Part shown: positions 51,258 through 59,818 of the stretch, one piece after another
Layout of the letters: each line of letters begins with the position of its first letter
Numbering within the stretch: position 1 is the first letter of the stretch
Origin: Cupriavidus pauculus
GTDB lineage: Bacteria > Pseudomonadota > Gammaproteobacteria > Burkholderiales > Burkholderiaceae
NCBI RefSeq assembly: GCF_022179805.1
Contig: NZ_BPUO01000001.1
Location: 372,001 to 436,000 of the forward strand
DNA: 64,000 bases
Reading direction: 5' to 3'
Translations under genes and position numbers: made by a program
Notes under the pieces: model-generated
Told to the model about the DNA's origin: nothing
Seen by the model: only the letters and a program-made list of their open reading frames with translations
Databases searched by the model: none

Positions 51258-53162
51258 TCAGTCACCCAGCGCCACACCCTCGCGACGCGGGTCCGCACCA
51301 CCGGCCCATACCGGCTTGCCGTTGACCGTCTTGCGCATGATGACCTGCGTGCCACTGGTCATCTCGATCTCGGCCACCTGATGGCCTTGCTGCTTCAGCG
51401 CCTCCACCAGTTGCGGCGTGACCAGGCCCCGCTCCACCTCGGTCGGGCCATTGCGGCTGCCGAAGTTGGCCATGCCTACGGCCTGCTGCACGTCCATGTC
51501 CCAGTCGAGCAGGCCCACCAGCGTCTTCGACACATATTCGATGATCTGCGACCCGCCCGGCGACCCCAGCGCCGCCACCAGCTTGCCGCTCTGGCGGTCG
51601 AACACCAGCGTCGGTGCCATCGACGAACGCGGCCGCTTGCCCGGCGCCACGCGGTTGGCCACCGGCTTGCCGTTCTCGCTCGGCGCGAACGAGAAATCGG
51701 TCAGCTGGTTGTTGAGCATGAAGCCGCGCACCATGATGTGCGAGCCGAAGTACGACTCGATGGTGGTCGTCATCGACAGCGCGCCGCCACGGTTATCCAC
51801 CGCCACGATCTGCGAGGTCGAAATGCGCGGGGGCGAGCGGTCCGGTGCAAAGGCCACCTTCACGCCGGGCGGCGTGCCGGGCTGGGCCTTGCCCATGCTC
51901 TTGTCGCCGATCAGCGCCGCGCGCTCGGCCAGGTAGTTCGGATTGACCATCGCGGCCACATCCACCGGCACGAAGTCGGCATCGGCCACATACAGGCCGC
52001 GATCGGCGTAGGCCAGCCGGTCAGCCTCGGAAACAGCGTGGACGGCCAGCGGATTCGGCTCCACCAGTGACGGCAGGCTCACCTTCACCGGCTTCAACGC
52101 GGTCAGCGCATAACGCGGGTCCCGCTTCTCCAGCGCTTCGAGCGTGCCCAGGATCTGCGCGATGGCAATGCCGCCCGACGACGGCGGCGGCATGCCGCAG
52201 ATCTTCCACTGCCGGTAGTCCGTGCAGACCGGCACGCGGACCTTGGCCTTGTACCCCTTCAGGTCGGCTTCGGACAGGCTGCCGGCGTTCTTGTGCCCGT
52301 TGACCTTGGCCGCGATATCGCGCGCAATCGGACCGTTGTAGAAGACGTTGGGGCCGCTCTTGGCAATCTCGCGCAGCGTCTGCGCCAGTTGCGGGTTCTT
52401 GACGAGCGTGCCAACCGGCTTGGCCTTGCCCTGCGCATCGAGGAAGTAGGCCGTCATCTCGGGCGAACCACCCATGAACTTGTCGGCCGCCACCTGCGTG
52501 TAGAGCCGCTGCGACATCGGGAAGCCCTTGTCCGCCAGGCGGATGGCCGGCTGGAACAGGCGCGCCCACGGCAGGCGCCCGTGCTCGCGATGCGCCATTT
52601 CCAGCGCGCGCAGCACGCCGGGCACGCCTACCGAGCGTCCGCCGACCTGGCCTTCGGAAAATTCCATCGGCTTGCCGTCGGGGCGCAGGAACAGGTTTTC
52701 CGTCGCACCGGCCGGCGCGGTTTCGCGGCCATCGTAGGCCTGCACACGCTTGCCGTCCCAGTACATGATGAATGCGCCGCCGCCAATGCCCGTGGCTTGC
52801 GGCTCAACCAGCGTCAGCACGGCCTGCATGGCCACGGCGGCATCGATGGCCGAACCGCCGGCCCGCAGGATTTCGCGTCCCGCCTCAGTGGCCAGCGGAT
52901 TGGCCGCCGCTGCCATGTGCTTCTGCGCGTAGCTGGTGGTCATGTCCGGGCGATAGCCCGAAGACACTTCGGGTGCCGGCGGCATGGCTGCCTGCGCGGC
53001 CGGCGCGGAAGCCGGGGCCGCAGTGGCCGCAGCTTTGCCTGCGTCCTTGTCGGTGGTGCCGCAGGCGGCCAGCAGCGCGGTCAGCGCCACCGCCAGCGTG
53101 GCGCGCCAGGGCGCGGAATGGGAACCTGAAACCTTGAAAGGTGCTGCCACATCGTCGGTCAT
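51258..53162 (-). CDS. ggt: Gamma-glutamyltransferase (lipoprotein form)
   Basis: A 634-residue N-terminal-nucleophile hydrolase that cleaves gamma-glutamyl bonds of glutathione in the periplasm. The signal ends LTALLAACG, so the protein is probably lipid-anchored rather than free. The proenzyme is expected to self-cleave before the nucleophile Thr in ISTSQIVAVD; the corresponding E. coli motif is TTHYSVVD. Conserved substrate-site motifs are YDGRETAPAG, LNNQLTDFSF, PGKRPRSSMAPTLVF and GSPGGSQI. The start is ATG 53162; a 23-codon upstream extension is possible but lacks signal-peptide logic. It ends at a shared terminator with the Bug gene. Confidence 0.93.
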   Translation of the reverse strand: MTDDVAAPFKVSGSHSAPWRATLAVALTALLAACGTTDKDAGKAAATAAPASAPAAQAAMPPAPEVSSGYRPDMTTSYAQKHMAAAANPLATEAGREILRAGGSAIDAAVAMQAVLTLVEPQATGIGGGAFIMYWDGKRVQAYDGRETAPAGATENLFLRPDGKPMEFSEGQVGGRSVGVPGVLRALEMAHREHGRLPWARLFQPAIRLADKGFPMSQRLYTQVAADKFMGGSPEMTAYFLDAQGKAKPVGTLVKNPQLAQTLREIAKSGPNVFYNGPIARDIAAKVNGHKNAGSLSEADLKGYKAKVRVPVCTDYRQWKICGMPPPSSGGIAIAQILGTLEALEKRDPRYALTALKPVKVSLPSLVEPNPLAVHAVSEADRLAYADRGLYVADADFVPVDVAAMVNPNYLAERAALIGDKSMGKAQPGTPPGVKVAFAPDRSPPRISTSQIVAVDNRGGALSMTTTIESYFGSHIMVRGFMLNNQLTDFSFAPSENGKPVANRVAPGKRPRSSMAPTLVFDRQSGKLVAALGSPGGSQIIEYVSKTLVGLLDWDMDVQQAVGMANFGSRNGPTEVERGLVTPQLVEALKQQGHQVAEIEMTSGTQVIMRKTVNGKPVWAGGADPRREGVALGD

Positions 53163-53393
53163 GCCGTGTCTCCTGGGGGGAAGCTCAGGCGATTGTAGCG
53201 GCGAAAGTGACGAACAGTGACGAACGAACATGCGAATGGTCCGAGCTCGTCACGCCTCGCGGTGCCCTTCTCCCACCGACCCCGAGGAAACCCCAAGGCT
53301 TTCGCAACAAATTTGCGCCCGCGCAACCCCGGATCCGCCGATGCCCCGTTACATGGCAGTCCAGCTCAATGCATGCCCAACAAGGAGAACATC

Positions 53394-55100
53394 ATGCGCC
53401 AGAGGTTTCTGCTATCCGCCATCGCATCGTGGCTTGCGGTGGGCCTGGTGGCCTGCAGTGGATCGGGGCCGGTGGGGGAACAGGCTGACGTGACGCCGCC
53501 CACGGCTCCGCGCGCCATCGAGCCTTCGCCCCCCCTTGCGGAGCACAAAGCCATGTCCGATGCTGCGCCGTCGCCGTCGCCGTCGCCAGCACCGGCACCG
53601 GCACCGTTTGCGCCACCGGCATCCGTGGCCCTGTACAGGCACGCACCGGCCTACGCGATGCCGCAGCAAGACCGCGAGCAATACGCCACGATCGAGGATG
53701 CCGGTGTGAAACAGGTGGCCCAGGCGCCCGTCTCCACGTTCAGCATCGACGTCGACACCGGCAGCTACAGCAACGTGCGCCGCATGCTCAATGCAGGCCG
53801 GTTGCCGCCATCCGACGCCGTGCGCGTCGAGGAACTGGTCAACTACTTCCCCTACGACTACGCCGCACCCACCGACGGCAAGCCGTTCGCCGTGCATACC
53901 GCGCTCGCGCCGGCGCCGTGGCGGCCGAAGAACGTGCTGCTGCGCATCGGCATCAAGGGCCAGGACGTGGCGCGCGCGCAGTTGCCCGCCGCCAACCTGG
54001 TGTTCCTGGTCGATGTCTCCGGGTCGATGGAATCGAAGGACAAGCTGCCGCTGCTGAAGTCGTCGCTGAAGCTGCTGGTCGGCAACCTGCGGCCGCAAGA
54101 CCGCATCACGCTGGTCACCTATGCAGGCAGCACGCGTGTGGCACTGCCGCCCACGCCCGGCAGCGAGAAGGCGGCCATCGCCAGCGCCATCGATCAACTC
54201 GTGGCTGGCGGCAGCACGGCCGGCGCCAGCGGCATTGCGCTGGCCTACCAGGCCGCACAGCAGAGCTTCATTACCGGCGGCATCAACCGCGTGCTGCTGG
54301 CCACCGACGGCGACTTCAACGTGGGCATCACCGATTTCCGGCAGTTGAAGAGTATGGTCGAGGAAAAGCGCAAGTCGGGCGTGTCGCTGTCCACGCTCGG
54401 CTTTGGCACCGGCAACTACAACGACCGGCTGATGGAGCAACTGGCCGATGCCGGCGACGGCGCCTACTCGTACATCGACAACCTGATGGAAGGCAACAAG
54501 GTGCTGGTCAGCGAGATGAGCTCGACGCTGGCCACGATCGCCCGCGACGTGAAGATCCAGGTCGAATTCAACCCCGACACCGTGCGCGAGTACCGCTTGA
54601 TCGGCTACGAGAACCGCATGCTGGCGCGTGAGGACTTCAACAATGACAAGGTCGATGCGGGCGATATCGGCGCGGGCCACACGGTCACGGCGCTCTATGA
54701 ACTGACGTTGACCGATGCCCCCGGCCTGATCGACGACCTGCGCTACCGGCCGGCCACCAAGGCAAGCGGCGGCGACGAACTCGCCCATGTGAAACTGCGC
54801 TTCAAGCGGCCCGCTGCGAAGGCCAGTGAACTGACCGACCTCACGGTTCGACGCCAGGCCATTCGGCCGCTGGCGCAGGGCGATGCCGACTTCCGCTTTG
54901 CCGCGGCGGTCAGTGGCTTTGGTCAGGTGCTGCGCGGCGGCAAGTTCACGGGCGACTGGACATTCGACCAGGCCCTGGCACTGGCCCGCGATGCACGCGG
55001 CGCCGACAGCTTCGGCTATCGCGGCGAGTTCCTGAAGCTCGTGTCGCTGGCGCAGTCGCTGCAGACCACGCCAGCGCCGACCACCCAGGGTGCCCGCTGA
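53394..55100 (+). CDS. YfbK-like von Willebrand factor A lipoprotein
   Basis: A 568-residue exported protein. The lipoprotein signal ends LVAC (Cys21), followed by a Pro/Ala/Ser-rich spacer (about 40-78), then a YfbK-type N-terminal domain (FSIDVDTGSYSNVRRMLN, VRVEELVNYFPYDY). The VWA domain starts at about 200, with an intact MIDAS DVSGS (Asp207, Ser209, Ser211). A DUF3520-like C-terminal domain follows. The function of the family is unknown. AAGGAG precedes ATG 53394. The ECF sigma factor follows 21 bases later, so these form one operon with the membrane protein after it. Confidence 0.9.
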   Translation: MRQRFLLSAIASWLAVGLVACSGSGPVGEQADVTPPTAPRAIEPSPPLAEHKAMSDAAPSPSPSPAPAPAPFAPPASVALYRHAPAYAMPQQDREQYATIEDAGVKQVAQAPVSTFSIDVDTGSYSNVRRMLNAGRLPPSDAVRVEELVNYFPYDYAAPTDGKPFAVHTALAPAPWRPKNVLLRIGIKGQDVARAQLPAANLVFLVDVSGSMESKDKLPLLKSSLKLLVGNLRPQDRITLVTYAGSTRVALPPTPGSEKAAIASAIDQLVAGGSTAGASGIALAYQAAQQSFITGGINRVLLATDGDFNVGITDFRQLKSMVEEKRKSGVSLSTLGFGTGNYNDRLMEQLADAGDGAYSYIDNLMEGNKVLVSEMSSTLATIARDVKIQVEFNPDTVREYRLIGYENRMLAREDFNNDKVDAGDIGAGHTVTALYELTLTDAPGLIDDLRYRPATKASGGDELAHVKLRFKRPAAKASELTDLTVRRQAIRPLAQGDADFRFAAAVSGFGQVLRGGKFTGDWTFDQALALARDARGADSFGYRGEFLKLVSLAQSLQTTPAPTTQGAR

Positions 55101-55121
55101 CCGCCGTCTATACTCGTTGCC

Positions 55122-55724
55122 ATGACACCTGTGCAAGCCGCCCCCGATATCGCCGCGCTGCCCGACGCCGACCTGATGCTGCTGGTCGCGGGCGGCGTCA
55201 TCGAAGCGCCCATCGCCGAACTGTTCCGCCGGCATAACGGCGGCCTGTTCAACTACGTGGCGTGGCTATGCCGGGGCGACACCGGCGAGGCCGAGGACAT
55301 CGCGCAGAAGACCTGGATCCAGTTGATGACGCGCTGCGGCGACTACACGCCCACCGCCGCGTTTCGCACCTTCCTGTTCCAGATTGCGCGCAATGCCTGG
55401 CTCGACCAGGTACGCAGCGCGCATGCACGCTTGCGCGAGTCGCTCGACGAGCAACAGGCCGAGATACCCGCCGATGACCTGACGCCGGAAGCCGAGGCGC
55501 AATTGCGCCAGCATCTGGCCAGCGTGCGCCAGGCGCTGCTGCAACTGCCTGTGGCGCAGCGCGAGGTTGTGGTGCTGCGCTACTTCAGCGACATGAGCGT
55601 CGAGGAAATCGCGGCCACGCTGGGCGAGAAATTCGAGACCGTCAAAAGCCGGCTGCGCTATGCGTTTGCAAAGCTGCGATCCGTGCTGGACGACGGCGCG
55701 ATGATGCAGGAGACCCGGCCATGA
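55122..55724 (+). CDS. ECF-type RNA polymerase sigma factor
   Basis: A 200-residue extracytoplasmic-function sigma factor. Region 2 (about 30-100) is FRRHNGGLFNYVAWLCRGDTGEAEDIAQKTWIQL-like with the DNA-melting segment FRTFLFQIARNAWLDQVRS. Region 4 (about 130-190) is LLQLPVAQREVVVLRYFSDMSVEEIAATLGEKFETVKSRLRYAFAKLR-like with a clear HTH. It reprograms transcription for an unknown stimulus. It lies between a surface VWA lipoprotein and, overlapping by ATGA, a single-pass membrane protein that is the likely anti-sigma factor. Autoregulated expression would be usual, but no promoter consensus can be assigned. Confidence 0.9.
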   Translation: MTPVQAAPDIAALPDADLMLLVAGGVIEAPIAELFRRHNGGLFNYVAWLCRGDTGEAEDIAQKTWIQLMTRCGDYTPTAAFRTFLFQIARNAWLDQVRSAHARLRESLDEQQAEIPADDLTPEAEAQLRQHLASVRQALLQLPVAQREVVVLRYFSDMSVEEIAATLGEKFETVKSRLRYAFAKLRSVLDDGAMMQETRP

Positions 55725-57034
55725 GCGCGGCGCCTCCCGACCATCGCCCGCTCGATGCCGCCGAGCGTTTCATCGACGGCGAAGACCGGCTCTCCGCGCT
55801 GCTGCGCGAACTACCGCCGTTCGAGGCGCCCGCCTCCCTGGCCGTGGCGGTGAGCACCGCCGCGCGCGCGGTGCAGGCACGCATGGTGGCCGAGGCGGAA
55901 CGCGATGCGGACCAGACGGCGGCGCGTGCTACCGCGCCATCGCCAACGTTCGTCGCCCCGCCCGGCCTTGCCGACAGCGTGATGCGTGAAGCGGCCGCGA
56001 TGCAGGCCGCGCAGCAAGCGCGACGTCAGGCCGTATTCGACCAGATGGCGCAGGGCAAGCCAGCGGCCGATGTACTGGGGGCACACGTGAGCGAAGCCAC
56101 GGAAGCCTGGCTGCAGACCCAGGCCGCAGCGCATCGGCAAACCCCAGTGGCGCCACGCACGCCACAGCGCCCGGCACGGCTGTCGCGCTGGTGGAAATCG
56201 CTCGGCGTCGCGGCCACCGCGTTTGCCGTCACAGGCCTGGCCACCAAGCTCGTGCTGACCCAGCTCGACGATGGCACACCGACGACCGCGTCGCTATCGT
56301 CGACCGTCATGCTTGCCGAGGCGCCGGCGCCGGTGGCGTCGGCACCCGCACCAGCCGAATCTGTGCCGCCTGTTGCCGCAGCAAAGGCCGCGCCGGAGGT
56401 GTTGCCCGAACGCGTCGCACCGAAGGCTGAGCCGGTGCGCAAGCCCACGGCCCCGCCACCGACCGCTAGCAAGCAGAGTGCCCCGGCCGCGCCCACCGTA
56501 TTGGCGCAGGCCGAGCCGATGACACCGACTGCGCCGATTGCCCCGGCACCGGCAGCCCCCGCGCCACCGATGCAAGCGCAACCCGACGCAGCGCCAGCGT
56601 TCGCACCATCAGCACCGCCACCGCCCTCAGCCGCGGCCGCACCGGCTCCCGCCATGGCCGCGGAAATGCGCGCGCGGCGTGCGCCACAGTCGGCGTTGAT
56701 GTCGGCTCCGGCACCGGCACCGGTTGCATCGATGACCGCGCAGGCGGAAGTGGCAACGGAACACGCAACTGCCAGGATGGCCGGGAAATCGGCCACCGTC
56801 ACGCTGGAAGACGATCCGGCGTCGGTGGCCATGCAGTGGCGTCCCGGCAAGTCGCTGCACGTCTGGAGCGCCGAGCCCGACAACGCGGCCGTCCGTGACT
56901 GGGTGGCACGGCTCTGGGCCGCCATGCCGACCGATGCGCGCCCCGCTGCGCCCTATGGCATCGGGCGCGACGACGGCCTGGCGCGCGGACAACTGCGCAT
57001 CGAGCAAAGCGCGGCACCGTCCGACACCAAATAA
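55721..57034 (+). CDS. Putative membrane anti-sigma factor with Pro/Ala-rich periplasmic region
   Basis: A 437-residue protein I do not recognise by family. The N-terminal ~155 residues are cytoplasmic, helical and start with DAAERFIDGEDRLSALLRELPPF, reminiscent of sigma-binding helices. One membrane helix follows (about 157-178), then a very low-complexity Ala/Pro/Val stretch (about 190-345) that probably spans the periplasm. A short folded C-terminal domain ends it (about 375-430: WRPGKSLHVWSAEPDNAAVRDWVARLW). It overlaps the ECF gene by four bases (ATGA), the standard arrangement for a cognate anti-sigma factor. The C-terminal domain may sense a cell-wall or envelope state. A strong terminator follows. 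Confidence 0.65.
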   Translation: MSAAPPDHRPLDAAERFIDGEDRLSALLRELPPFEAPASLAVAVSTAARAVQARMVAEAERDADQTAARATAPSPTFVAPPGLADSVMREAAAMQAAQQARRQAVFDQMAQGKPAADVLGAHVSEATEAWLQTQAAAHRQTPVAPRTPQRPARLSRWWKSLGVAATAFAVTGLATKLVLTQLDDGTPTTASLSSTVMLAEAPAPVASAPAPAESVPPVAAAKAAPEVLPERVAPKAEPVRKPTAPPPTASKQSAPAAPTVLAQAEPMTPTAPIAPAPAAPAPPMQAQPDAAPAFAPSAPPPPSAAAAPAPAMAAEMRARRAPQSALMSAPAPAPVASMTAQAEVATEHATARMAGKSATVTLEDDPASVAMQWRPGKSLHVWSAEPDNAAVRDWVARLWAAMPTDARPAAPYGIGRDDGLARGQLRIEQSAAPSDTK

Positions 57035-57062
57035 AAAAAGGGAGGCAATGCCTCCCTTTTTT
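57035..57062 (+). terminator. Intrinsic terminator of the ECF operon
   Basis: GGGAGGC / GCCTCCC with A6 and T6 flanks directly after the stop codon. Confidence 0.88.
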
Positions 57063-57123
57063 CTTCACCCTGACTCGTCCTGAATAAGGTTGACACTTTT
57101 CTCGCAGTGATGAGGAGAGTGCC

Positions 57124-57528
57124 TTGGAGGCGGATCGGAAGCGAACCCAACGTGACTACACGCTGGCTTTTAAGCTGGCGGTGGTGGAGGCAGTAGAAAA
57201 AGGCGAACTGACGTACAAGCAGGCGCAACACAAGTACGGAATCCAGGGGCGGTCCACAGTGCTGGTATGGTTGCGCAAGCACGGATTACAGGACTGGAGC
57301 GGCTCGTTGCCACAGGGCGCCCGGTACGCCACGATGAAAAATCAAGACAAGACCAAACCGGGCACGCCGGAGCAGCGTATCAAGGAACTGGAGGTCCAGT
57401 TGCGCGAGGCGCAGGAGAAAGCGCGGTTGTTCGAAGCGGTGATCGACGTGATCCAGAAGGAGCACGGGGTTCGCATGGTAAAAAAGCCTTCGGGCAAGTC
57501 CTCGCGCAAGAGCTCGTCCAAGGGCTAA
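57124..57528 (+). CDS. IS3-family transposase OrfA
   Basis: A 134-residue HTH protein that binds the element ends. The HTH region is at residues about 15-60 (FKLAVVEAVEKGELTYKQAQHKYGI, STVLVWLRKHG). A leucine-zipper-like coiled coil follows (about 82-112: RIKELEVQLREAQEKARLFEAVIDVI). Translation appears to start at TTG with GGAG eight bases upstream. Near its 3' end, A6G (57480-57486) in the frame A-AAA-AAG is the canonical -1 slippery site that would shift ribosomes into OrfB. Confidence 0.85.
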   Translation: MEADRKRTQRDYTLAFKLAVVEAVEKGELTYKQAQHKYGIQGRSTVLVWLRKHGLQDWSGSLPQGARYATMKNQDKTKPGTPEQRIKELEVQLREAQEKARLFEAVIDVIQKEHGVRMVKKPSGKSSRKSSSKG

Positions 57529-58367
57529 GCGTTAGCAGGGCTTGCCGTTACATTGGCATCAGCCGGCAGGCGTACTACAAGCGTCGCCACAGCGAACTCA
57601 AGCAGACCGCTCGGGATGCCAGTATTTGCGCCATGGTCACCGAGGTGCGGCTGCGCCAGCCACGCATGGGCACGCGCAAGCTGCAACAGGTCTTGCGAAC
57701 TCCGCTGGAGAAGGCGGATATCCGGGTGGGCCGTGACCGGCTGTTCGACGTTCTGCGTGCGGCCAGGCTGCTGGTGAAGCCGCTTCGGGCCTATCACAAG
57801 ACCACCCACAGCCATCACCGCTTCCGGCGCCACCCGAGCCTGCTCAAGGATGGGCCGCGGAAGGTAGTGCCCAATGCGGCCGAACAAGTCTGGGTTGCCG
57901 ACATTACGTACCTTCCCACCGCCCGGCAGACGGTCTATCTGAGCCTGGTCACGGACGCCTACTCGCGAAAGATCGTGGGCTACCACGTCCATGACAGCCT
58001 GCAGACCGAGCAGGTGAGCCAGGCGCTGAAGATGGCGCTGCGCTCGCGCCAGACGCGGCAACCACTGATACACCATTCGGACCGTGGAATTCAATACTGC
58101 TCCACTTACTACCAGGCCATCCACGAGCGGCATGGCCTGACCTGCTCGATGACCGACGGCTACGACTGCTACCAGAACGCTCTGGCCGAACGCATCAACG
58201 GCATTCTCAAGGGCGAATTCCTGCTGAACCGACCAAATGACCTGCAGCAAGCGACCCGCATGGTGAGGGAGTCTGTCCGGATCTATAACCGGGAACGGCC
58301 ACATCAGGCACTGAAATACAAAACGCCCGATGAGATCCATCGGGCGTCGGTTGCCTTGGCCCAATAG
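57480..58367 (+). CDS. IS3-family transposase OrfB, made as OrfAB by -1 frameshift
   Basis: The catalytic half of the transposase, about 295 residues after the slippery site, lies in the -1 frame relative to OrfA. It has an N-terminal HTH_21-like segment (GLSVSRACRYIGISRQAYYKRRH) and an rve integrase core with the DDE residues visible in VWVADITYLP, LVTDAYSRKIVGY and NALAERINGILKGEF. The downstream RERPHQALKYKTPDE is the family ending. The frame is open upstream to 57267, but translation there would not give a transposase-like N-terminus. No stop or deletion is seen, so the enzyme should be functional. Confidence 0.85.
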   Translation, partial: KKAFGQVLAQELVQGLSVSRACRYIGISRQAYYKRRHSELKQTARDASICAMVTEVRLRQPRMGTRKLQQVLRTPLEKADIRVGRDRLFDVLRAARLLVKPLRAYHKTTHSHHRFRRHPSLLKDGPRKVVPNAAEQVWVADITYLPTARQTVYLSLVTDAYSRKIVGYHVHDSLQTEQVSQALKMALRSRQTRQPLIHHSDRGIQYCSTYYQAIHERHGLTCSMTDGYDCYQNALAERINGILKGEFLLNRPNDLQQATRMVRESVRIYNRERPHQALKYKTPDEIHRASVALAQ

Positions 58368-58432
58368 GGGCCGTCCGCAGCCAAAAAAGCTGTCAACCTA
58401 TGTCAGGACTTGACACCCACGACGCAGCGTGC

Positions 58433-59593
58433 TTACAGCGTGGTGAACGACCAGTTCAGGTTCACGCCCTGCCCGTTCAACGTGCCGCCGACGGTCACGT
58501 TGTAGCGCGTCTTGCTGGCCAGCGGCGTACGCGGCGTGCAGATCGCCAGCCCGCTCGCGGCGCTGGACATGCCCGACGTACGCGCATCCACTTTCTCGCA
58601 CGGAATGTTGTTGCCTGACGCGTCGGTGATCGAGAACGTATCGGCATTGAACGTCAGCGACGTGTTGACGGACTGCACGGTCACCGGGTAGCCCATGGTC
58701 TTGCCGGCGTACGACGGCGCGGGGTTCGGGCTTTCGTTGTTGACCCAGCTTACCGGCACGTCGGCCTGGCCGTTATACGGATACGCGACCATCTGGTTGT
58801 CGGCGCCGCCCACGCTGCGGTCGGCCAGGTCGATGGTCTGGTAGTAGTACGCCTGCGTGCCGCCGCTGCTGCCCGCACCGACGCTTTCGGCAAAGCCGCT
58901 GCCGGCCGAGCCGTAGCTGCCCAGCAGCGCCGCGCGGTGGAACGGTGCGTCGACCAGATCGACCACGAGCTGGTCCTTGGGCGTCATCGACAGATTCGCG
59001 CCGGCTTGCGACGTCCAGCGGTTGGCGCCGGCCACCACTTCGGCCGTGGCATTGCTCGAATACGCGGCCTGGATGCGGTCGTTGGGCGCCGCGCCGGTGT
59101 AGCCGGTCTTGCCCGACTGCTCGTCGTGCGTCAGCGTGTTGTTGGCCAGCATATAGGCCGTGTGGTTCTGCGCCACGGTGTTCAGTGCATCGCGCGCCGT
59201 CAGCGGCGCCAGGCCCACCTGTTCGCGGCGATAGTTGGCGTAGCACAGGCCCGCGCTGCGCGCATCGCCCAGCACCGTGTAGCCCGACACGCCCGTGCCG
59301 CGTGCAGGCAGCAGCGCGACCGAACCGGTGACCGGGGCCGGCGCGCTGCCGGACACTGTGTAGCACGCGCGGTCGGTGCCGCCCGTCGTGGGGGCGCCGG
59401 CGGTGGGGGCGGCCTGGCCGTTGGCGGCCGACTGCGCGGCGTTGCCCGATTGCGGGGCGCCACTGGACGTTGCGGAACTGCCGCCGTCACCGCCGCCACA
59501 TGCGGCCAGCGTCAGGGCCGCGCAGGCGGCGATGGCGCCGAGGGCAATCGGTCGTCCGTTGATGAAAGCAGTGCGCAAGTGTTTCCCTGGCAT
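58433..59593 (-). CDS. CAP/SCP-domain lipoprotein
   Basis: A 386-residue exported protein. A signal with lipobox LTLAAC (about residue 32) is followed by a Gly/Ser/Ala-rich low-complexity spacer (to about 72). The CAP (SCP/PR-1-like) domain covers about 110-260: NYRREQVGLAPLTARDALNTVAQNHTAYMLANNTLTHDE contains the cavity His and Glu positions, and VDAPFHRAALLGSYGSAGSGF the second His. A beta-rich C-terminal domain of about 110 residues ends NLNWSFTTL. Bacterial CAP proteins are of unclear function. The start is ATG 59593; the longer frame is not credible. The IS element ends 23 bases beyond its stop. Confidence 0.85.
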   Translation of the reverse strand: MPGKHLRTAFINGRPIALGAIAACAALTLAACGGGDGGSSATSSGAPQSGNAAQSAANGQAAPTAGAPTTGGTDRACYTVSGSAPAPVTGSVALLPARGTGVSGYTVLGDARSAGLCYANYRREQVGLAPLTARDALNTVAQNHTAYMLANNTLTHDEQSGKTGYTGAAPNDRIQAAYSSNATAEVVAGANRWTSQAGANLSMTPKDQLVVDLVDAPFHRAALLGSYGSAGSGFAESVGAGSSGGTQAYYYQTIDLADRSVGGADNQMVAYPYNGQADVPVSWVNNESPNPAPSYAGKTMGYPVTVQSVNTSLTFNADTFSITDASGNNIPCEKVDARTSGMSSAASGLAICTPRTPLASKTRYNVTVGGTLNGQGVNLNWSFTTL

Positions 59594-59818
59594 GTGGATT
59601 CGCCTCGATGTCTCTGGTCTGGAATTGGGGAAACTGCCCGCATCCCGGCGCATGGGCCGGGACGACGCCTGGGCGCTGCTGCGCCACGAATGTGAGGCGT
59701 CCGGGACAGATGGAACGGGGTGATGGTAAGGATGCCTACCAACACCGTCCATCTTTCGAACATTTTCTTACGCTGTGATCCGAGCGCGCTGCACGCCGCC
59801 CGGCCGAGGTGCGTGGCC

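Larger units (their letters stand above)
57077..58409 (+). mobile_element. IS3-family insertion sequence (IS150-like group), apparently intact
   Basis: About 1.3 kb bounded by imperfect inverted repeats. The left end reads GTCCTGAATAAGGTTGACA; the right end, in reverse complement, reads GTCCTGACATAGGTTGACAG. The element proper probably runs from TG at 57081 to CA at 58405, with the flanking GTCC/GGAC also complementary. Two overlapping frames encode OrfA and OrfB, joined by an A6G frameshift signal. No flanking target-site duplication of 3-5 bases could be found on either choice of ends. It lies in the gap between the ECF operon terminator and the CAP-domain gene, interrupting no recognisable gene. 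Confidence 0.85.
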
